Shown: positions 32,460 through 41,049 of the stretch, one piece after another
Layout: the number at the start of each line of letters is the position of its first letter
How positions within the stretch are numbered: the stretch's first letter is position 1
Made by a program: the position numbers and the translations under genes
The notes under the pieces: model-generated
Seen by the model: only the letters and a program-made list of their open reading frames with translations
Databases searched by the model: none
What the model was told of the DNA's origin: nothing
Assembly (NCBI RefSeq): GCF_949987535.1
Contig: NC_080075.1
Location: 41,263,036-41,327,035 of the forward strand
DNA: 64,000 nucleotides
Origin: Balaenoptera acutorostrata
Lineage: Eukaryota > Chordata > Mammalia > Artiodactyla > Balaenopteridae
Reading direction: 5' to 3'

Positions 32460-35400
32460 ACATTTTCTTTCTTTATCCATTAATTTTTTGATGGCCATTT
32501 GGGTTGTTGCCATGTCTTAACTATTGTCTATAATGCTGCAGTGAATCGACATAGTGATTTCATTTTCTTTAGATAAATACCTGGGAGTGGAATTGCTGGA
32601 TTGTGTAGTAATTATATTTTTAAGTTTTTGAGGAACCTCTATACTGTTTTCCATAATGGCTGCACCAATTTACTTTCCCACGAACAGCACACAAGGGTTC
32701 CCATTTCTCTACATCCTGACCAGCATTTGTTATGTCTTGTCTTTTTGAGACTAGCCATTGTAACAGGTATGAGGTGATATCTCATTAAGGTTTTGATTTC
32801 ATTTCCCTAATGATTAGTGATGTTGAGCACCTTTTCATGTGCCTGTTGGTCATTTGAATATCCTCTTTGGAAAAATGTCTATTCAGATCTCTTGCCCATT
32901 TTTAAATTTGATTATTTGTTTTTTGCTAATGACTTGTATGAGTTCTGTATATATTTTGGATAGTAACCCCTTATCAGGTAGATGATTTGCAAATATTTTC
33001 TCCCATTCAGTAGGTTGCCTTTTCATTTTTTTTTTTTTGCCTTTTCATTTTGTTGATCAGTTTTTTTAAGTGAGTCTATAATTTTTAGTCTTATCTACAA
33101 TCACTGAAAGGGCTTCCTTTTTTAAAAAATTGAAGTATAGTTGATTTATAATGTGGTATTAGTTTCTGGTATACAACAAAGTGATTCAGTTATATATGTA
33201 TATGTGTGTGTGTATATGTATATTCTTTTTCAGATTCTTTTCCATTATAGGTTATTACAAGATATTGAATATAGTTCCCTGTGCTATACAGTAGGATCTT
33301 GTTGTTTATCTGTTTTATATAAAGTAGTGTGTATCTGTTAATCCCACCTCCTAATTTATCCCTCCCCCCCCCCCCCAATTTGGTAACCGTAAGTTTGTTT
33401 TCTATGTCTGTAAGAAGGACTTCCTTTTTATCAGAAAAAATAATTTGATCTTATGGACAATGAATTCTGATTTTACTAGATTTATACTCAGTTTTACAGT
33501 CTCTCCCTTAAGACAGATTTGTCAATTTCAAATGATCTTCCCCTTTGTATCCATAAGGGAGGGGCTCCTATGGGCTACATGGTTTAACAATGGACAAAAT
33601 CACTGGAGGTTACAGGTGCTGTGTTGTGAATTTCAAGCTGCTACATTTGGAGCTTCCTGCCAGCAAGTGTCTGGGACAGACGAGTGTCCTTATAGGACTG
33701 CCCGTGTCAGTGACTCACTGAGGACAAAGGACATGTGTTATGGGTAAATCTACATATTACAGCCTCTCAAAGTTATGGGAACCCTTTACTGACTGATTTG
33801 GATATAATTTTATGTAATGCTTCTCATTTTAAGGAATGGTTTGGTTTTTTTTTTTCTCATATCTCAGTTTCAACTTTAGGGGAAAAAAATTATCTTAAGC
33901 TGTTCTGTGTTACTCAGCATAAAGTGATTGACTTTCGCCTCAAAGTAGTTATCTCCAGCTCCCAACTGCAGGTTTTATGTCCACTTGTCTGGATGTATCT
34001 ACCCAGGTTTCCCATAGGCGTTTTACATTCATCTTGCCCCAAACTAGATCTTCCTCTTTGAGTTCATGTTTTTGTTGGGCCGCAATTTAGATGACTGGGA
34101 ACCTCTTTTTCTCTCCATTCAGTTGTCACTGAGAGATGTGACAAGTTCCTTTCTAAATAACTTGTGCATCTACCTTTCTCCATTTCTAATGTGAAATGCT
34201 AGGTGAAACCTCTATTATTTCCTATCTGAGTTATAATGGTTTGACTGGTTTTCCTGCCTTGCATTCTGTCTTCGCTTTGCCATTCCCATTCCCTTGCCAC
34301 CACGTTCACCCTGAGTAGGTAGTTAATAACCCCGATAATAGTGGCAATCATCCATTTCACTGATGCCATTCATTCTCATTTTCATTGAATGGTATCAAGG
34401 GATCTTGACATTGACTTCTCCAAACAATGCTGCAAGGTGGGTATTCCTGTATTGCAGAGGAAGAAACTGAAGTTGAAAGAAAGTAAGTAACTCATAAGGT
34501 TTATAGTTAGTAAATAATGGAACTAGGATTGGAACCCAAGTCAGTCTGCTTCCAAACACTTAACATTAAGCTGTCCTACTCTCTCCTGGAAGAAAGTCCA
34601 CGAGTCTAAGCCTGGTGTACAGAATCCTCTATTATCTGACCCCTGTTGACCTCTTTAGTTCATCGACCACTGCATGCCCCCAACCCCCACTCTGTACACC
34701 CTTTACTTTCAGACCGTACCAGACTACTAGTTTCAAACTTGAAATCTTTATTTATGCTGTTTCTCAACACCCTTAGAGCTTCTTCCTATCTTTCCTCTTA
34801 CTCTTTCAAGGCTTAGTGTAAAATTGCTTCTTGCATTGTTTCCCCAGGTTGGGTTGCGTGCCATTTCCTCTATGTTCTTTTTTTTTTTTAAAGTAAGTAT
34901 TTTAGTCTTTTATTTATTTATTTTTGGCTGCGTTGGGTCTTCGTTGCTGCGCACAGGCTTTCTCTAGTTGCGGTGGGGGTGCTACTCTTCGTTGCGGTGC
35001 GGGGGCTCCTCATTGCGGTGGCTTCTCTTGTTGGGGAGCACGGGCTCTAGGCGTGCGGGCTTCAGTAGTTGTGGCACGCAGGCTCAGTAGTTGTGGCTCG
35101 CAGGCTCTAGAGCACAGGCTCAGTAGTTGTGGCACATGGACTTAGTGGATCCGCAGCATGTGGGATCTTCCCGGACCAGGGATTGAACCCGTGTCCCCTG
35201 CATTGGCAGGCAGATTCTTAACCACTGCACCACCAGGGAAGTCCTCCTCTGTGTTCTTTTATTACCCTTTTGTGCATCTCTGTCTTTGCTCCTACATGTT
35301 GTGTGGAAATTATCTGTTCAGTGCTCTCTTCTCTTTCAGCTAGTTACTTGTAAAGGTGTCGGTCAAATCTTTGTATTCCTAGCACTTAGCACCTAGGACA

Positions 35401-38400
35401 ATGTATGGCACAAAGGGGATGTTAATAAACATTTGTTGAACCCAAACTGAACTCTCTCTTCCTGGGATTAGTCCCGGCTGAGAGCACTACCCTGACAATA
35501 TTAGTGATGAGTCTCAGTGTTAACAAGCAGTTTTACCATGCTGTGAATTCCCACTCTTTCTAAGCACCAGAGAAAATGTGGTAAAATAAGTGGTGTGTGT
35601 GAAATTAAACCCATAAAGAAATGTTAAATATTGAAAACATAGGTTAGTTTCATAGCTGATATTTCTTCCACCACCTTTGGCCCACACATATGCTGTTCTC
35701 TCTCCCCATATACCCTCTACCTCCCGTGAAGGCTTGTCACAAATTAAGTATTCAGTTATTATTAAATAAAGGAAAGAATTACTATAAACTAAACTTAGGC
35801 TCCTAAAAATTAAGTATTTTTTCCCCTTCAAACTAGGGCAGTGATTGTAGACTAACTTTCATCATTACTTATTATTTTGGTTTCCTCAAGAAACAAAGTT
35901 AATTTGGTTTTTTTGCAGAGTCTTAGATAGAAAAACAAAATAACCATGGTTATTTTAACTACTTTTATTTCATAGTCTTTACAATTCTTTTGCATTGTGA
36001 AATTCAAGGGGGAAATGTTTGTTTCAATTAGGAACAATTACACACTATTCACCTTGATATAAAATATTAAAAGGTAATAAATTCTATATACAGGGTGACT
36101 GACAGTGACTCACCATTGTTTTGGTTTTGTTAACATAAATTAGAACATCTTTTTTTCTTGCAGTGACTATTGCTGCTAATTAACAGCTGTTATTTAATAA
36201 ATTCACTCACAACTTTATGCATTACCCATTTATAAGTGTTAATTGTGGTCTTGCTGCTGTTGAGTTATCCCCTAGCAGAGTAAGCCTGTGATCCAGGACT
36301 GAACAAACCATGTTTTCCTGTTTCTTGAAAATCACAGGATTTATTAACTGAATAGATGTTAAATTGGATTTTAAGCCAAATTCAGATGAAGGCTTACAAG
36401 CACTAACATTGATTAGTATCATTTAAATCTTTTATATTTCATTTGCTTAAAATTAGAATATATTTTTCTTAACACATTGGGTTACGTTTGGGGTTTCTTT
36501 ATTCTGCTTTACAGTCTTTGGGGCATAGTCCTCATCTCACTTTGCTGTGCCTTTCAGTTCCCCAAGTCTTATCTGTTGGTGTTCATAGCCTCTGGTTGCA
36601 TTTTTACTTACTTTTCTAAAAATTATTATTATTAATAGTGGGTGCATTTTAGCAGCAGTTTGAGTGCTTCTTTTTTCAGTTTTCTAGCATGTCAGGAAAT
36701 GCACTGGTGATAGTTTTATCCATTGTAATCAGTCTTTGCCATTTTGGTTTCTCCCATGGAACACTAGACCCATGGTCCTTCCTTATGCCGGAATCCCTGG
36801 GTTAGGAAAATATCTGACACTGCATTGCTGAAGTCAGGCTTTAGGCTACCTTCAAACTCCAGGATAACCACTACCACTTAGAAAGCAGCCTGGTGGAGTG
36901 GAGAAGACTCAGAAAAGGATTAAGAGACTTGGTTTTCCCTCTCACTATATCCTGTGACCTTAAGCAAACCGCTTAACCTCAGCAAGAGTGGAGGGAGTAT
37001 CTTACTTATTTGTTAAATTTGGGGTGAGACTGGGTGCTCTTCCACACCCTTTCCAGGATGGGGTGCCATTGGTGCATTGGGGCTGGGCCATTCCTCGGGA
37101 CTTTCCTTTAGTTTGAGGTCCAGATGACGATTTTTGGCCCTATACTAGTTCATGTCCACTCATAGGAGATAAAATTGGACTAAAGCCAAGGCACTAATGA
37201 GAACCCCAGTCATCTTATGTCTCCGTAAATCCTGTGGTCTCAGGAACTGTGACAACTGACTTGCTTTAGGTATGAGAGTGTCATCACAACTCCCATGGGT
37301 CCCAAAGCCAGGAAGTAACATTCTGGAGAGTTGAACCCAGTTCTAAATTCATGTTTTTCTTGCTGTATCCCTTGCTTCCTCTACAGAATAAAGGTAACAA
37401 CATTGATGATTTTATCATCTTCGGTGGATTAGAGATATGGTTTGTAAAGAGTAAAATTTACAGTAGGCACATAAAGAACTCTCTGACAACTATCACAGGA
37501 ACTTATTTTCTTACTAATTTTTTTCAGATATCCTTGAACAGTCATGAAACAGTATAGAGTAAAGAATAATTATAGATCAAAACTCATGTGGCCACTACCC
37601 AGGTTAAAAGCATTAGAGTATTGCCAGTACTCCAGAAACCCTGTGTGCCCCTCCCAGATCAAAACCCTCTCACCTAGAGGTAACCACCCTTCTAACTTTT
37701 TTTTTTTTTTTTTTTTTTAATGAGGATCTTGAATCAGATGCGTATGTTTGATTGATTGATTGATTTTTGGCTGTGTTAGGTCTTCGTTTCTGTGCGAGGG
37801 CTTTCTCCAGTTGTGGCAAGCGGGGGCCACTCTTCATCGCGATGCGCGGGCCTCTCACCGTCGCGGCCTCTCTCGTTGCGGAGCACAGGCTCCAGACGCG
37901 CAGGCTCAGCAGTTGTGGCTCACGGGCCCAGCTGCTCCGTGGCATGTGGGATCTTCCCAGGCCAGGGCTCGAACCCGTGTCCCCTGCGTTAGCAGGCAGA
38001 TTCTCAACCACTGCGCCACCTGGGAAGCCCCCCTTCTAACTTTTGAGATAAGCATTTCCTTGTTTTCCTTTACAGTTTTACCACTGATGTACCTATCCCT
38101 AAACAACATAGTTTAGTTTTGCTTGTTTTTGGACTTTATGTAAATGAATCATACTACGTGTACTCTTCTGTGGTATGCTGCTTGTGAGATCCGTCCATGT
38201 TGTGGCATATAGCTAGAGTTCATTTTCATTGCTTTATTTTAGTCTGTTATATGAATATGCCACAATTTATTTATCCATCCTACTGCTGATAGATATTTAG
38301 GTTGTTTCCAGTTTTGGGTTGTTAACAAACAGTACTATTCTGAACATTTTGTTATGTCTCCTTGGGCAGATATGTAGGAGTTTCTCTAGGCATATACCTA

Positions 38401-39306
38401 GGAGTGGAATTGCTGGTCAGAGGGTATGCATATTTTTCAACCAACTGTGATTATTGAATTTAATTTTCACTGGAGCTTTTAACCCATACATTTGTAATGG
38501 AAACTTAAAGTCTTTTGTTCTTATCTAAAAAGGTTTGTCTTTCCTATAGAAAAATGCAAGAATGGCAGCAGAAAAGCATTATACTAACACCTTAAAAGCA
38601 CTAGGAATATCTGATGAGTTTGTTTCAAAGAAAGGCCAAAGTGGAAAAATACTTGAGTACTTCAGCAATCAAGAGATGAAAAGTTTCACTGAAGATAAAG
38701 AAAGGTAACATATATAAGATGTCTGAATAGTTTACCTTTGAAAAAATTCTTACTTGCAGGAAAGCATAAAATTCTGTTCTATAATATTTTAAAAGGTCTT
38801 TTACCTAATGGAATACATGTGAACTATTGTAAAACATAGTGACATTTTAACATGTTTGACGCTTCAAAATATTACACGGTGATGAAGTATTTTGTTTTTA
38901 AAGTAAAATAATTTAAATTTCTGACATAAATAATGAAAATAATAACATGCTTTCAAATGAAGTTTGAGTCAATCAAGTTTTGAAATGAATTACTTCTCAG
39001 AAGAATATCTACTTTCCCAATTGGTACTTTTATAGACTTCTCTTGATAAATCAGAGCTTATACACTTGAGGAAGACTAACTGCAGGATGGCGTACATTAC
39101 AGAGGGTTTGTTTACCTTTAAACCAAATCATTTTCCCTTTGAAAGACTGATAAATTTCTTCCTCTAGCTTTATTGAAGAAGAAAAAAGAGAAGAAAGAGA
39201 GACTGGGGAAGAAAATTATCTTACTGATACCAACAGCCAAGATTCTTGCAAGGAAACAGGTAAAGCTGATGAAGAGAGTGGAGAAGAGAATTGTGTTGAA
39301 GAATAA
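8410..39306 (+). CDS. FAM161A: FAM161A, centrosomal/ciliary microtubule-associated protein (7 coding exons, 727 aa)
   Basis: The spliced product is 2184 nt including the stop. It follows human FAM161A (716 aa) throughout: MAASHR start, [158 protein letters not shown] and [12 protein letters not shown]. The conserved FAM161 (UPF0564) region covers roughly residues 240-580 and is rich in charged coiled-coil sequence. In mammals the protein binds microtubules and sits at centrioles and in the inner scaffold of the photoreceptor connecting cilium with POC5, POC1B and centrin. Loss causes retinitis pigmentosa 28. The start has G at -3 and +4. All seven junctions keep frame and no disabling lesion is seen, so the gene looks functional. 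Introns are 17.0, 2.2, 0.34, 1.6, 7.0 and 0.46 kb. Confidence 0.96.
8763..9774. other. Intron 1, no element named apart from a hairpin
   Basis: Unique-looking intronic sequence. A perfect 11-bp inverted repeat with a 7-nt loop lies at 9085-9113. Nothing else is supported. Confidence 0.5.
9085..9113 (+). repeat. Perfect 11-bp stem, 7-nt loop inverted repeat
   Basis: tttaatacact (9085-9095) and agtgtattaaa (9103-9113). An alternative hairpin, gagagt with actctc (9100-9118), overlaps and would compete with it. Confidence 0.7.
9775..9940 (+). repeat. MIR SINE relic, plus strand
   Basis: Carries 'aatctcagtttccttatctg' and the following 'taaaa', the classic MIR core and 3' part, in FAM161A intron 1. 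Confidence 0.75.
10375..10647 (-). mobile_element. CHR-2-like SINE, minus strand
   Basis: Body 'ggctgcattgggtctttgct', B-box region 'gggctcgaacccgtgtccc', head complement 'caccaccagggaagtccc'. Flanking repeats read ctccaccttggg and ctccaccttggt. Confidence 0.9.
10648..11004. other. No gene recognised; C-rich run
   Basis: Unassigned intron sequence. A C11-G-C5 run at 10798-10814 would be G-rich on the minus strand. Confidence 0.5.
11005..12350 (-). mobile_element. L2 LINE relic, minus strand
   Basis: Antisense L2 text along the whole span: 'attgagcatttattaagtgc', 'cattccaggcagagggagca', 'gggccttgtagaccaaggta', 'gatgactctgatggc', 'aggctcttgcagtaattcag'. No coding capacity remains. Confidence 0.8.
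12535..13035 (-). mobile_element. Old L1 (L1M-type) fragment split by a U6 copy
   Basis: 'acattttaattatagaagta' on the left and 'gtagccactgttttgaaact' on the right belong to one antisense L1 3' region. The U6 copy with its target duplication sits between them. Confidence 0.65.
12622..12728 (+). pseudogene. RNU6 (pseudogene): U6 snRNA retropseudogene
   Basis: 107 bp, nearly the full U6 sequence. The hallmark 'atactaaaattggaacgata' is intact. Substitutions are seen elsewhere, for example gtgcttgctttgg at the 5' end and gaagtgttcc at the 3' end. It is flanked by the 10-bp direct repeat aaatgttata at 12610-12619 and 12745-12754. The required Pol III upstream elements (PSE about -55, TATA about -28) are not recognisable. 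So it is a LINE-mobilised copy, probably silent, in intron 1 on the same strand as FAM161A. Confidence 0.92.
13036..13799. other. No gene or repeat recognised
   Basis: Intron 1 sequence. The 68-codon frame at 13413-13619 shows no family features. Confidence 0.5.
13800..14140 (-). mobile_element. L2 LINE relic, minus strand
   Basis: Starts with 'aaatacttattgagcatctg' and 'ggcacttttctaggcactgg', the reverse complement of the L2 3' end, then 'aatgaaggccttgctgagaa'. Confidence 0.8.
14141..14854. other. No gene recognised
   Basis: Unassigned intron 1 sequence. The overlapping open frames on both strands at 14729-15092 are chance frames running into L2 and LTR sequence. Confidence 0.45.
14855..15039 (+). 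mobile_element. L2 LINE relic, plus strand
   Basis: 'actcagcccaaatatcacct' and 'aggaggccttcccttatctt' match the sense L2 3' region. Confidence 0.65.
15040..15430 (-). mobile_element. LTR, ERV1-type, minus strand
   Basis: On the minus strand it shows CCAATCAGAGG, a TATA-like GCCTATAAAAACTC (about 15190-15203), GCAATAAACCTTT (near 15117) and an end at CTTGAGTTCA. These fall in promoter, then polyadenylation signal, then U5 order. The outer (5') boundary is approximate. Confidence 0.7.
15480..16030 (+). mobile_element. Degenerate L2 LINE relic, plus strand
   Basis: Text such as 'ccaggtctccagacctattt', 'actcttcctccctgtattcc' and 'aatgaatggaagccccgtca' follows L2 ORF2 sense sequence. The open frames here are remnants of it. 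Confidence 0.5.
16045..16225 (+). repeat. MIR SINE relic, plus strand
   Basis: 'ctgtgtgactgtaggcaggt' and 'tctgagcctcagtttcctca' are MIR core sequence. Confidence 0.85.
16240..16615 (+). mobile_element. L2 3'-end relic, plus strand
   Basis: 'gtgggcaggaatcaagagtt' and a terminal 'aaatattgaatgaatgag' are typical of the L2 3' end. Confidence 0.6.
16616..17619. other. Unassigned intron 1 sequence; 17260-17600 is C-rich
   Basis: 16616-17260 shows no element. 17260-17600 is GC- and CCC-rich, with overlapping chance frames on both strands and 'catctcag|gtaaac' at its end. I cannot name it. A coding role is not supported. Confidence 0.4.
18054..22186 (-). pseudogene. L1 ORF2 (endonuclease and reverse transcriptase), disrupted
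   Basis: The endonuclease domain comes first ([42 protein letters not shown]). It is followed by the reverse transcriptase ([46 protein letters not shown]) and a Cys-rich C-terminus ([19 protein letters not shown]). Frame is lost near 21200, a CHR-2 SINE splits the start of the reverse transcriptase (20448-20789), a Trp-to-stop change lies at 19262, and more shifts follow near 18690 and 18600. Catalytic motifs remain readable but no single protein is made. Confidence 0.88.
20448..20789 (-). mobile_element. CHR-2-like SINE nested in the L1 ORF2
   Basis: A near-consensus copy: (attt)n tail complement at 20455-20500, 'ggctgtgctgggtcttcggt', 'cttcatcgcggtgcgcggac', B-box 'gggctcgaacccgtgtctcc', head complement 'caccagggaagccc'. 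Flanks repeat tgttggaagattttt. 'cttcatcgcggtgc' is locally duplicated. Confidence 0.92.
22245..23137 (-). pseudogene. L1 ORF1 (RNA-binding protein), disrupted
   Basis: Residues from [18 protein letters not shown] through the coiled-coil heptads ([14 protein letters not shown]) and RRM-like NIRIIGVPE, then [19 protein letters not shown] in the C-terminal domain. A one-base deletion in an A run near 22686 shifts frame, and a TAA near 22380 replaces a sense codon. The protein forms trimers that coat L1 RNA. This copy cannot make it whole. Confidence 0.85.
24190..25304. promoter_or_regulatory. CpG-rich L1 5' UTR, potential sense and antisense promoter
   Basis: This GC-rich L1 leader points its 5' end toward FAM161A exon 2. 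In primates L1 leaders also fire antisense, which here would be the FAM161A direction. Activity in this copy is inference only. Confidence 0.4.
25641..25879 (+). CDS. FAM161A: FAM161A coding exon 2 (residues 73-152)
   Basis: 239 nt. The acceptor is cttctaccag|gct and the donor cac|gtaagt, near consensus. Encodes the [15 protein letters not shown] and [11 protein letters not shown] stretches, with the start of a charged helical region. It ends two bases into a Thr codon. The full-length L1 in intron 1 ends 336 bp upstream. Confidence 0.95.
25880..26319. other. FAM161A intron 2, 5' part, nothing recognised
   Basis: AT-rich unique intron sequence after the exon 2 donor. Confidence 0.5.
26666..26928 (-). 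mobile_element. Diverged CHR-type SINE, minus strand
   Basis: Head complement 'gaccaccagggaagtccc' at the right, B-box-like 'gggatcgaactcacgt'. Flanked by cgtgattggat (26654) and tgtgattggat (26930). Confidence 0.85.
26941..27257 (-). mobile_element. CHR-2-like SINE, minus strand, at the same target as its neighbour
   Basis: Body 'ctgcattgggtcttcgttgc', B-box 'gggctcaaacccgtgtctcc', head complement 'cgccaccagggaagcccc'. Flanked by ctgtgattggat at 26929-26940 and again at 27258-27269. Confidence 0.9.
27366..27765 (-). mobile_element. CHR-2-like SINE with internal duplication, minus strand
   Basis: Body 'ctgcgttgggtcttcgttgt', B-box 'gggctcgaacccgtgtcccc', head complement 'caccagggaagtccc'. 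The target repeat aatctagactt is at about 27354 and 27768. A roughly 30-bp unit ('cacacgggcttcagta') is tandemly repeated near 27600-27655. Confidence 0.88.
28129..29295 (+). CDS. FAM161A: FAM161A large coding exon 3 (residues 152-541)
   Basis: 1167 nt, more than half of the protein. The acceptor is ttacttag|gtctg and the donor acaag|gtaaat. It encodes the Ser-rich [10 protein letters not shown] stretch and most of the conserved microtubule-binding FAM161 region. An uninterrupted run of 13 A at 28374-28386 encodes five lysines without breaking frame. The exon continues correctly into both exon 4 and, if exon 4 is skipped, exon 5. Confidence 0.96.
29639..29806 (+). CDS. FAM161A: FAM161A coding exon 4, phase-neutral cassette (residues 541-597)
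   Basis: 168 nt, exactly 56 codons. The acceptor is ccctcag|gag and the donor ctcag|gtatca. Encodes [20 protein letters not shown] and a further helical stretch ending in SRVKSLR. The human isoforms of 716 and 660 residues differ by 56 residues, consistent with this exon being the alternative one. A hAT-type element starts 30 bp after the donor. Confidence 0.93.
29837..30401. mobile_element. hAT-type nonautonomous DNA transposon (565 bp) in intron 4
   Basis: Terminal inverted repeats: cattggttttcaaacttt at 29837 and the complement of aaagtttgaaaatcagtg at 30384-30401. They are flanked by an 8-bp duplication, ctccagat (29829-29836) and ttccagag (30402-30409), with two mismatches. An 8-bp target duplication and CA-GG/TTTTCAAAC termini fit hAT-Charlie elements. 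No transposase is encoded. An (AC)n/(ACTC)n microsatellite lies inside at 29957-30000. Confidence 0.8.
30293..30310. repeat. Perfect 18-bp palindrome inside the hAT element
   Basis: tgatgttaattaacatca equals its own reverse complement. It lies about 90 bp from the right end of the element. Confidence 0.8.
30410..30441. repeat. Perfect 32-bp palindrome abutting the hAT right target repeat
   Basis: Left half gaacatttttatgttg (30410-30425) and right half caacataaaaatgttc (30426-30441) are exact reverse complements with no spacer. It begins one base after the 8-bp target repeat. Confidence 0.9.
30442..31418. other. FAM161A intron 4 remainder, AT-rich, nothing recognised
   Basis: No RNA gene, coding exon or clear repeat could be supported. 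Confidence 0.5.
31419..31518 (+). CDS. FAM161A: FAM161A coding exon 5 (residues 597-630)
   Basis: 100 nt. The acceptor is gattttag|aaag and the donor gctcag|gttgtg, which is weaker than consensus at +3 to +5. Encodes [19 protein letters not shown] and [10 protein letters not shown] and returns the frame to phase 0. Confidence 0.94.
31519..31904. other. FAM161A intron 5 start, nothing recognised
   Basis: Unique-looking intron sequence after the exon 5 donor. Confidence 0.5.
31905..33110 (-). mobile_element. 5'-truncated L1, minus strand
   Basis: Antisense L1 3' UTR ('gggataaaattgacatatag', 'ccttgtgatgagaac') followed by the antisense ORF2 C-terminus ('tctgtctgacttacttccct', 'ggaattgctggattgtgtag', 'tgatgttgagcaccttttca'). 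Contains an (AT)n microsatellite at 32409-32457. Confidence 0.85.
33118..33420 (-). mobile_element. L1 3' UTR fragment, minus strand
   Basis: 'aattgaagtatagttgattt', 'caacaaagtgattcagttat', 'tatagttccctgtgctatac'. Ends in a C14-15 run at 33362-33376. Confidence 0.85.
33421..34234. other. Intron 5, nothing recognised
   Basis: Open frames of about 100 codons at 33445-33747 and 33735-34061 have no family features and no splice context. Confidence 0.45.
34380..34585 (-). repeat. MIR SINE relic, minus strand
   Basis: 'gaggaagaaactgaagttga' and 'actaggattggaacccaagt' are antisense MIR. Confidence 0.75.
34880..35242 (-). mobile_element. CHR-2-like SINE, minus strand
   Basis: Body 'ggctgcgttgggtcttcgtt', tRNA-like part 'accagggattgaacccgtgt', head complement 'caccaccagggaagtcc'. 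Flanks share cctct.tgttctttt. Confidence 0.9.
35446..37504. other. Intron 5, mostly unassigned; MIR at 36880-37010
   Basis: 36880-37010 ('tggtggagtggagaagactc', 'accttaagcaaaccgcttaa') is a plus-strand MIR relic. No other element or exon could be supported in this 2-kb stretch. Confidence 0.5.
37505..38470 (-). mobile_element. Old L1 fragment, minus strand, split by a SINE
   Basis: 37505-37700 ('ggccactacccaggttaaaa', 'cagtactccagaaacc') and 38035-38470 ('ctgtggtatgctgcttgtga', 'ggagtggaattgctggtcag') are collinear antisense L1M-type sequence. Confidence 0.65.
37701..38030 (-). mobile_element. CHR-2 SINE, near consensus, minus strand
   Basis: 'cttcatcgcgatgcgcgggc', 'tctcgttgcggagcacaggc', B-box 'gggctcgaacccgtgtcccc'. 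Flanked by cccttctaactttt on both sides. Confidence 0.93.
38550..38704 (+). CDS. FAM161A: FAM161A coding exon 6 (residues 631-682)
   Basis: 155 nt. The acceptor is ttcctatag|aaa and the donor gaaag|gtaaca. Encodes [30 protein letters not shown] and [11 protein letters not shown], closely matching the family. Confidence 0.95.
38705..39167. other. FAM161A intron 6, nothing recognised
   Basis: 463-bp AT-rich intron without a nameable element. Confidence 0.6.
39168..39306 (+). CDS. FAM161A: FAM161A terminal coding exon 7 (residues 682-727)
   Basis: 139 coding nt. The acceptor is ttcctctag|ctttatt and the stop is TAA at 39304-39306. The tail is acidic ([15 protein letters not shown] and a final GEENCVEE), with the NSQDS motif known in the family. 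Confidence 0.94.
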
Positions 39307-39750
39307 GACTGAATCAGTCGGCAGGGTCTCCTCTCTGTTCCCCTGCTGTTGTTGGCAGCATTGGGTGTCAGAAGCCGCGCTTGTGGTGTTAAGGACATCC
39401 ATGGGAACCCGTCTGATACGTGCAGGTCTCTTGAGCAAAGTCCTCGTGTAGCCTGAAAAGGCCGAATCCAGCTGATGGGTCATTTGGTCAGTTAGAGTCA
39501 GGCTTTGCCTATTCAGTTTTTAAAATTACTACATATGGTCTGTTTGCAACTTTGATCTTACTTCTATTTTTAAAAAGTGTTTGAGAATCACAGCTGTCAC
39601 AAACTGATTAGGTATAAAAATATACATAATTTTATCATTTTGGGTGGAAAAAATTGCTTAGCATTGAGAGCAGAGGGGAGTATTGGCCTTTGGTTTGAAA
39701 AAAAAGTTCTGGAAAGCATGAATCAATAAATATTTTTAAATTATACTACT
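39307..39750 (+). terminator. FAM161A: FAM161A 3' UTR with polyadenylation signal
   Basis: AATAAA at 39725-39730 is the first canonical signal after the stop and is followed by a T-rich stretch. Cleavage is expected near 39745-39755. No repeat is present in the 3' UTR. A later signal could be used as well. Confidence 0.75.
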
Positions 39751-40272
39751 TGCTCCTTCTTTTTCTCTGCAGTACATCTCACAAAATGAATCCTCAAACT
39801 TATTTTACTAGGTATTTTAAATTTCTTATCTGAGCCATTTTTAAAAAGTAATAAAACAGGAGAAAATAGATAACTTGCACATTTACATTCATTTATGCAC
39901 TGAGAGTTACTGGTTTTTTTTTTTTGAAAAATCCAAGTGTATTGTTTCATATGCCCTTAGGGAGCTGCCATTAAGCTAAATAATGGAGGATGTCAGAATA
40001 TAGAGGCCAACGAATAAAAGTCAAGCGTTTTCAAATGTAAAAAGAAAAAAGAAAAAGAAGAAAAGTTATTATTTGGGTAAGTTTAACGTCAAATTGAGTG
40101 TGGATAAATATACACCTGAAGGCTTCTAAAGGTTTGATGGGACTGGACTGCTAAAGAAGCTCCAAGCCTGGTCTGCAACCCTTAAAGCAACACCAGACCT
40201 GCTGCACCAGTCAGAAGCCAGTTGTGAAAGGTATGCAGAACCCAGGAAGGGCACATGCTTCAAAGTCTGTTT
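39751..40272. other. Sequence just 3' of FAM161A, nothing recognised
   Basis: No coding exon, RNA gene or repeat could be supported. Confidence 0.5.
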
Positions 40273-40398
40273 TATTATTTATTTATTTAGACCACGCTGT
40301 GCAGCATGCAGGATCTTAGTTCCCCGACCAGGGATTGAACTCATGCCCCCTGCATTGGGAGGGTAGAGTCCTAACCATTGGACTGCCAGGGAAGTCCC
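40273..40398 (-). mobile_element. CHR-1-like SINE, minus strand
   Basis: 'ccaccattggactgcc' type head region at the right ('ggactgccagggaagtccc') and 'accagggattgaactcatgc'. About 125 bp. Confidence 0.85.
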
Positions 40399-40762
40399 AA
40401 AGCCCATTTTAAAATGGAGAAAAATTAATCTCCAAGTGGCAATTCCAAGGCCAAGGAGAGAGTTACTGTTATATTATCCACACCGTCATCACTTTTTCTC
40501 TTTTATCCCTACTTTTATTCCAATTTATTTTTGATACATAAATTATTAGAAAAGTTTTTATACTAGTTTTTTTAACCCTGTGTATTAAGACAGGTGGAAA
40601 TAATTATAGCATCTGAGTTTTAACCTTAATTGGAATTAAATATCACCCCTGTTTTATATATGATGAAATTGTGTATAATAACTTGTTCAAGGCAAGTCTC
40701 CAGAGTAATTCAGATTTGACCCTTTAATACGGGACCCAGTTGTGCTCAACTTTTTACACATT
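40399..40762. other. No gene recognised
   Basis: Unassigned intergenic sequence between two SINEs. Confidence 0.5.
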
Positions 40763-41049
40763 TTTTTAAAATTATTTAATTATTTATAACTGTGTTGGAT
40801 CTTCGTTTCTGTGCGAGGGCTTTCTCTAGTTGCGGCAAGCGGGGGCCTCTCTTCATCGCGGTGCGCCGGCCTCTCACTATCGCGGCCTCTCTTGTTGCGG
40901 AGCACAGGCTCCAGACGCGCAGGCTCAGTAGTTGTGGCTCACGGGCCTAGTTGCTCCGCGGCATGTGGGATCTTCCCAGACCAGGGCTCGAACCCGTGTC
41001 CCCTGCATTGGCAGGCAGATTCTCAACCACTGCGCCACCAGGGAAGCCC
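40763..41049 (-). mobile_element. CHR-2 SINE, near consensus, minus strand
   Basis: 'cttcatcgcggtgcgccggc', B-box 'gggctcgaacccgtgtcccc', head complement 'gcgccaccagggaagcccc'. Flanked by aactttttacacat (about 40748 and 41050). Confidence 0.93.

Larger units (their letters stand above)
34235..35445 (+). mobile_element. L2 relic, plus strand, with a MIR and a SINE inserted
   Basis: L2 sense text at 34235-34320, 34590-34880 and 35245-35445, ending in 'gttaataaacatttgttgaa'. Interrupted by MIR (34380-34585) and a CHR-2-like SINE. Confidence 0.65.
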